A DNA stretch of 64,000 nt from Lethocerus indicus (taxonomy: Eukaryota; Arthropoda; Insecta; Hemiptera; Belostomatidae), in contig JACDQD010000107.1 of the NCBI GenBank assembly GCA_019843655.1, forward strand, positions 955,973 to 1,019,972, given 5' to 3'. The notes beneath the pieces are model-generated. The model worked only from the letters and a program-made list of their open reading frames with translations, made no database searches and was not told the DNA's origin. Of this stretch, positions 60,489-64,000 are shown one piece after another (position 1 is the first letter of the stretch; each line of letters begins with the position of its first letter). The position numbers and the translations under genes were made by a program.

Positions 60489-60842
60489 TATATTAACCAA
60501 GTATTTTTCTTGGTCTGTGTTAATTGGGGTCACAGTACCGAGGCTAAGCACTGTACCCACATTCCTTTTCGACACCTCTTATAATTTCATTTCATATTTG
60601 TAAATAGAGCCAAAATGCATCATAAAAGTTAGAACCCGCCCCGGCCGAAACCGACAGAACGTACGGTCCACCGTGGGGGTTCCCCCCTCGTACTACCACC
60701 GAGGAGTAAGTAAACGCGGGCGCAGTGAGGCGGCCAGTGAGACGCTCGCACTCCGAGAGGGACACACGAGAGGTCGGGGGCACCGACAACAACTCTCCTC
60801 CCTCCCGGAGCCGGCGGTCTCGGCCGGACACGCTGCGCCGCG

Positions 60843-61535
60843 CGTAGTGATAGAGCCAAAAATATAATAAAAGTAAGAACCCGCCCCGGCCGAAACCGAC
60901 AGTCGGTTTACCGTGGGGGTTCCCCCCTCGTACCACCACCGAGGAGTAACGATCATTTTAATTATCGTGTGTTTCAAGAGGAACCGGATAAGTGATAACA
61001 ACTCTCGTTTAAATACTGGGAAGGATACCGGTTCCACCTGCCCTTTAGGACCCATGGGTCCATCACAGCACGAGTATTTAAAAAACAAGTAATTTCCTTG
61101 TTCCGAATACTGGGGTTGGTACCAACGCCGCTGCATAACGCGGTCCAACTTTTTGTTTGCATGTATTAAAATTTTTGCACTTTTATTAGATAATTTCGTA
61201 AATTATCGAGTGCTTCTCGGTGCCGGGCTACACCGAGCTGTCTTTCGCTTTCCCCATTTCGTAATTCCAGTATTTCAAGTAACAAGTATTTCCTTGTTTC
61301 CAACTCTACTCGTGTCTGTATCCGGACTCAGCTGCCCTTTCGGACGCGGTAGAACACAGCACCGTTCGTAATTATCATCCACCATAATCATCCTTCATAT
61401 TTCGTAAATTATATAATTTACGTATATTAACCAAGTATTTTTCTTGGTCTGTGTTAATTGGGGTAACAGTACCGAGGCTAAGCACTGTACCCACATTCTT
61501 TCTGACACCTCTTACTTATAATATATTTCATATTT
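60843..61535 (+). repeat. 962-bp higher-order repeat, truncated second unit
   Basis: Colinear with 59881 to about 60600: type B spacer, three-hairpin module (60903-60943), then the same hairpin series. Similarity stops before the second type B spacer and the core. The order and spacing of hairpins are kept despite many small indels between the two units. Confidence 0.85.
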
Positions 61536-61913
61536 CGCGCACCAGCTATGTTTCATTCTGCGCACACCTCATTATTGTCTTCCACAGTATTATAGGAAAA
61601 ACGAGAGTTCACTTGATGCTGAGAGGGATAATATATATATTATGTACTCGCATACATAATACATATAGCGGCACCCACAATCACCACCCACCGTGTCCCG
61701 TAGCCCAGCCGGATCTCAAATGATCATGTCAAGTGAGCCGGGTAGTGCCGAACACGACTTCGTGTGTAGAGTGAATGCCTCCCTTATAATAGATAAAACA
61801 CCGCAGGACCGGGGTCGACGGCTCCTTCACGATAAAAGTGAAAATGCCTGTGACGGACGACGGCAAGCCATCTCCCGTTAATGTATATTATCAAATTCCC
61901 CGGTAATAAACTC
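61536..61913. other. Unique spacer between repeat blocks
   Basis: About 380 bases without visible repeats apart from a short TA-rich stretch at 61629-61645. Contains TTATAATAGATAAAAC near 61793 and several CCGG-rich patches. I see no 18S or 28S sequence and no gene. Confidence 0.55.
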
Positions 61914-64000
61914 GGCCGTGCCGCCCCGAACCTTCCGCACGGACCCCGCTTGCCCGTCGACAACTAACATCCTCTCTCCGGCCTCCTACCCGCCGTGCCG
62001 CCCCGAACCTTCCGCACGGACCCCGCTTGCCCGTCGACAACTAACATCCTCTCTCCGGCCTCCTACCCGCCGTGCCGCCCCGAACCTCCCCCACGGACCC
62101 CGCTTGCCCGTCGACAACTAACATCCTCTCCGGCCTCCTACCCGCCGTGCCGCCCCGAACCTTCCGCACGGACCCCGCTTGCCCGTCGACAACTAACATC
62201 CTCTCCGGCCTCCTACCCGCCGTGCCGCCCCGAACCTTCCCACGGACCCCGCTTGCCCGTCGACAACTAACATCCTCTCTCCGGCCTCCTACCCGCCGTG
62301 CCGCCCCGAACCTTCCTCCACGGCCTCCACCCCATTCCTTTCATTCCTTCTTTATCCGCCCGTCGACAACTAACATCCTTTTCTCCGGCCTTCCCTCCTT
62401 CTTTCCCGCCGTGCCTCCCTGCCGTTCCGAACCTTCCCCACGGACCCCGCTTGCCCGTCGACAACTAACATCCTCTCTCCGGCCTCCTACCCGCCGTGCC
62501 GCCCTCCGACCTTCCCCACGGACCCTGCCGCGCCTACAACATTCCCACGACCACTTCGCCCGTCGACACTAACATCCTCTCCGGCCTCCTACCCGCCGTG
62601 CCGCCCCGAACCTTCCCCACGGACCCCGCTTGCCCGTCGACAACTAACATCCTCTCTCCGGCCTCCTACCCGCCGTGCCGCCCCGAACCTTCCCCACGGC
62701 CTCCGCTTGCCCGTCGACAACTAACATCCTCCATCTCCGGCTCTCCTATTTATCCCCATTCCACCATTCCATTCCGTCCGCCCCGAACCATTCCCCACGG
62801 ACCCCGCTTGCCCGTCGACAACTAACATCCTCCTCCGGCCTCCTACCCGCCGTGCTGCCCTGAACCTTCCGCATCGGACCCCGCTTTTCTGCCTGTCGAC
62901 ACCAACATCCTCTCCTGGTTCTACCCGCCGTGCCCCCCCAACCTTCCCCCCGGACCCCGCTTGCCCGTCGACAACTAACACCCTCCCTCCGGCCTCCTAC
63001 CCGCCGTGCCGCCCCGAACCTTCCCCACGGACCCCGCTTGCCCGTCGACAACTAACATCCTCTCCGGCCTCCTAACCGCCGTGCCGCCCCGAACCTTCCG
63101 CACGGACTTCTGCTTGCCTGTCGACAACTAACATCCTCTCCGGCTCCTACCCGCCGTGCCGCCCCGAACCTTCCCCACGGACCCCGCTTGCCCGTCGACA
63201 ACTAACATCCTCTCTCCGGCCTCCTACCCGCCGTGCCGCTCCACCACCATTCCATTCTTCCTTTCCTTCTTTATCCGCTCCACCTTCCATTCCACCCGTC
63301 CATTCCTTCCATCCTCCCCTCCATTCCACCATTGCTTCCTTCCGTCGGTCCACCCGTCATTCTTCCATCCTCCTCCTCCACCACCGTGCCGCCCCGAACC
63401 TCCCCACGGACCCCCGCTTGCCCGTCGACAACTATCCTCCTCCGGCCTCCACCCGCCGTGCCGCCCCAACCTTCCACGGACCCCGCTTGCCCGTCGACAA
63501 CTAACCTCCTCCGGCCTCCTACCCGCCGTGCCGCCCAGACCTCACGGACCCCGCTTGCCCGTCGACAATAACATCCCTCCCGGCCCCTCCTGCCGCGCGC
63601 CCTAATTCCCCATTCTTTCTCCACCATTCCTCCACCCCATCCATATCCCCTCCATTTCCTCCGCCGTTCCACCATTCTTCCTGCCCCTCCACCATTACCC
63701 TTCCACCATTCCTCCGGCCTCCCCACCATTGCCCCATGAACCCCCGCTTGCCCGTCGACAACTAACATCCTCTCCTCGGCCTCCACCCGCCGTGCCGCCC
63801 CAACCTTTCCCACGGACCCCCTTGCCCGTCGACAACTAACCCTCTCCGCCTCCTCCACCCGCCGTGCCGCCCCGAACCTTCCGCACGTTGCCCGCCCGTC
63901 GACAACTAACATCCTCTCCGGCCTCCTGCCGCCGTGCCGCCCCAGACCCCCGGCCCTCCACTTCCCGTCATTAACATCCTCCTCCGGCCTCCTACCCGCC
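61914..64000 (+). repeat. 75-77 bp GC-rich tandem array, runs off the edge
   Basis: The unit is GCCGTGCCGCCCCGAACC, then a CACGGACCCCGCTTGCCC block, then GTCGACAACTAACATCC, then CTCTCCGGCCTCCTACCC. The first periods are 77, 77 and 75 bp. I count about 22 GTCGAC-bearing copies. Some copies can pair CCGTGC with GCACGG. Runs of CCATTCC/TTCC-type simple sequence interrupt the array near 62325-62405, 62750-62790, 63235-63375 and 63600-63720. The right portion is more degenerate. Open frames of up to 213 codons on both strands follow from repeat composition and are not genes. Confidence 0.95.

Larger units (their letters stand above)
59881..60842 (+). repeat. 962-bp higher-order repeat, complete unit
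   Basis: The unit runs from the end of the core with anchor 59778 to the end of the core with anchor 60740. In order it holds a type B spacer with TATAAAA and the three-hairpin module, a hairpin-dense AT-rich stretch (60000-60590), a second type B spacer (60610-60710) and a core. The hairpin-dense part includes AACAAG/CTTGTT stems (60122 and 60349), ACCAAG/CTTGGT (60496), CTCGGTG/CACCGAG (60267) and a perfect 20-bp palindrome (60469-60488). No open frame of note. Confidence 0.88.

Noticed and set aside
61536..61913. Start of an rRNA gene or external transcribed spacer
   Set aside because: I looked for conserved 18S and 28S ends and found none. The IGS idea rests on repeat architecture only.
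61918..63912. Many overlapping open frames of 60-213 codons on both strands
   Set aside because: They follow from the stop-poor GC-rich 77-bp array. Frames overlap on both strands and break wherever the unit length shifts.

Overview
The window reads as nuclear DNA of an animal, most likely an insect or other arthropod. The support is modest: an AT-rich background, a remnant of a Jockey-type non-LTR retrotransposon, fragments of an element carrying a hammerhead-like ribozyme of the kind known from Penelope-like elements, and a short TTAGG-type telomere-like tract. I find no convincing intact protein-coding gene, tRNA or rRNA. The longest open frames lie in low-complexity repeats or match no family I recognise. 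All coordinates and motifs were read by eye, with no alignment, folding or database search.

Bases 1 to about 54,480 form a gene desert or very long intron. AT-rich DNA alternates with GC-richer islands of a few hundred bases, for example around 8.2-9.4, 15.8-16.2, 21.8-22.2, 23.6-23.9 and 43.5-43.7 kb. These look like candidate regulatory DNA rather than exons. Long (TA)n tracts punctuate the region. Three copies of a short mobile sequence lie at 24.5, 40.1 and 46.2 kb, with a possible fourth at 55.9 kb. On the minus strand the first copy carries a nearly complete hammerhead ribozyme core, the second has the same core with one changed catalytic base, and the third is a 58-bp stub flanked by a 10-bp target-site duplication. 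A frameshifted Jockey-type reverse-transcriptase tail lies at 19.9 kb.

Bases 54,480 to 64,000 differ sharply and consist almost wholly of tandem repeats: one diverged copy of the 77-bp end repeat; a perfect 10-bp array; twin hairpins; a roughly 120-bp triplicate; about 20 copies of a GC-rich core of about 115 bp joined by three interchangeable spacers, most carrying a TATAAAA-like box; a 962-bp higher-order unit, once complete and once cut short, packed with hairpins; and a 75-77 bp array that runs off the right edge. The layout resembles an rDNA intergenic spacer or a complex satellite locus with repeated promoter-like boxes, but no 18S or 28S sequence is in view, so this is inference.

The most interesting material is the hammerhead-bearing element and the modular hairpin-rich repeat locus. 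In the latter, related hairpins keep their geometry while stem bases change in pairs, which hints at selection on structure.
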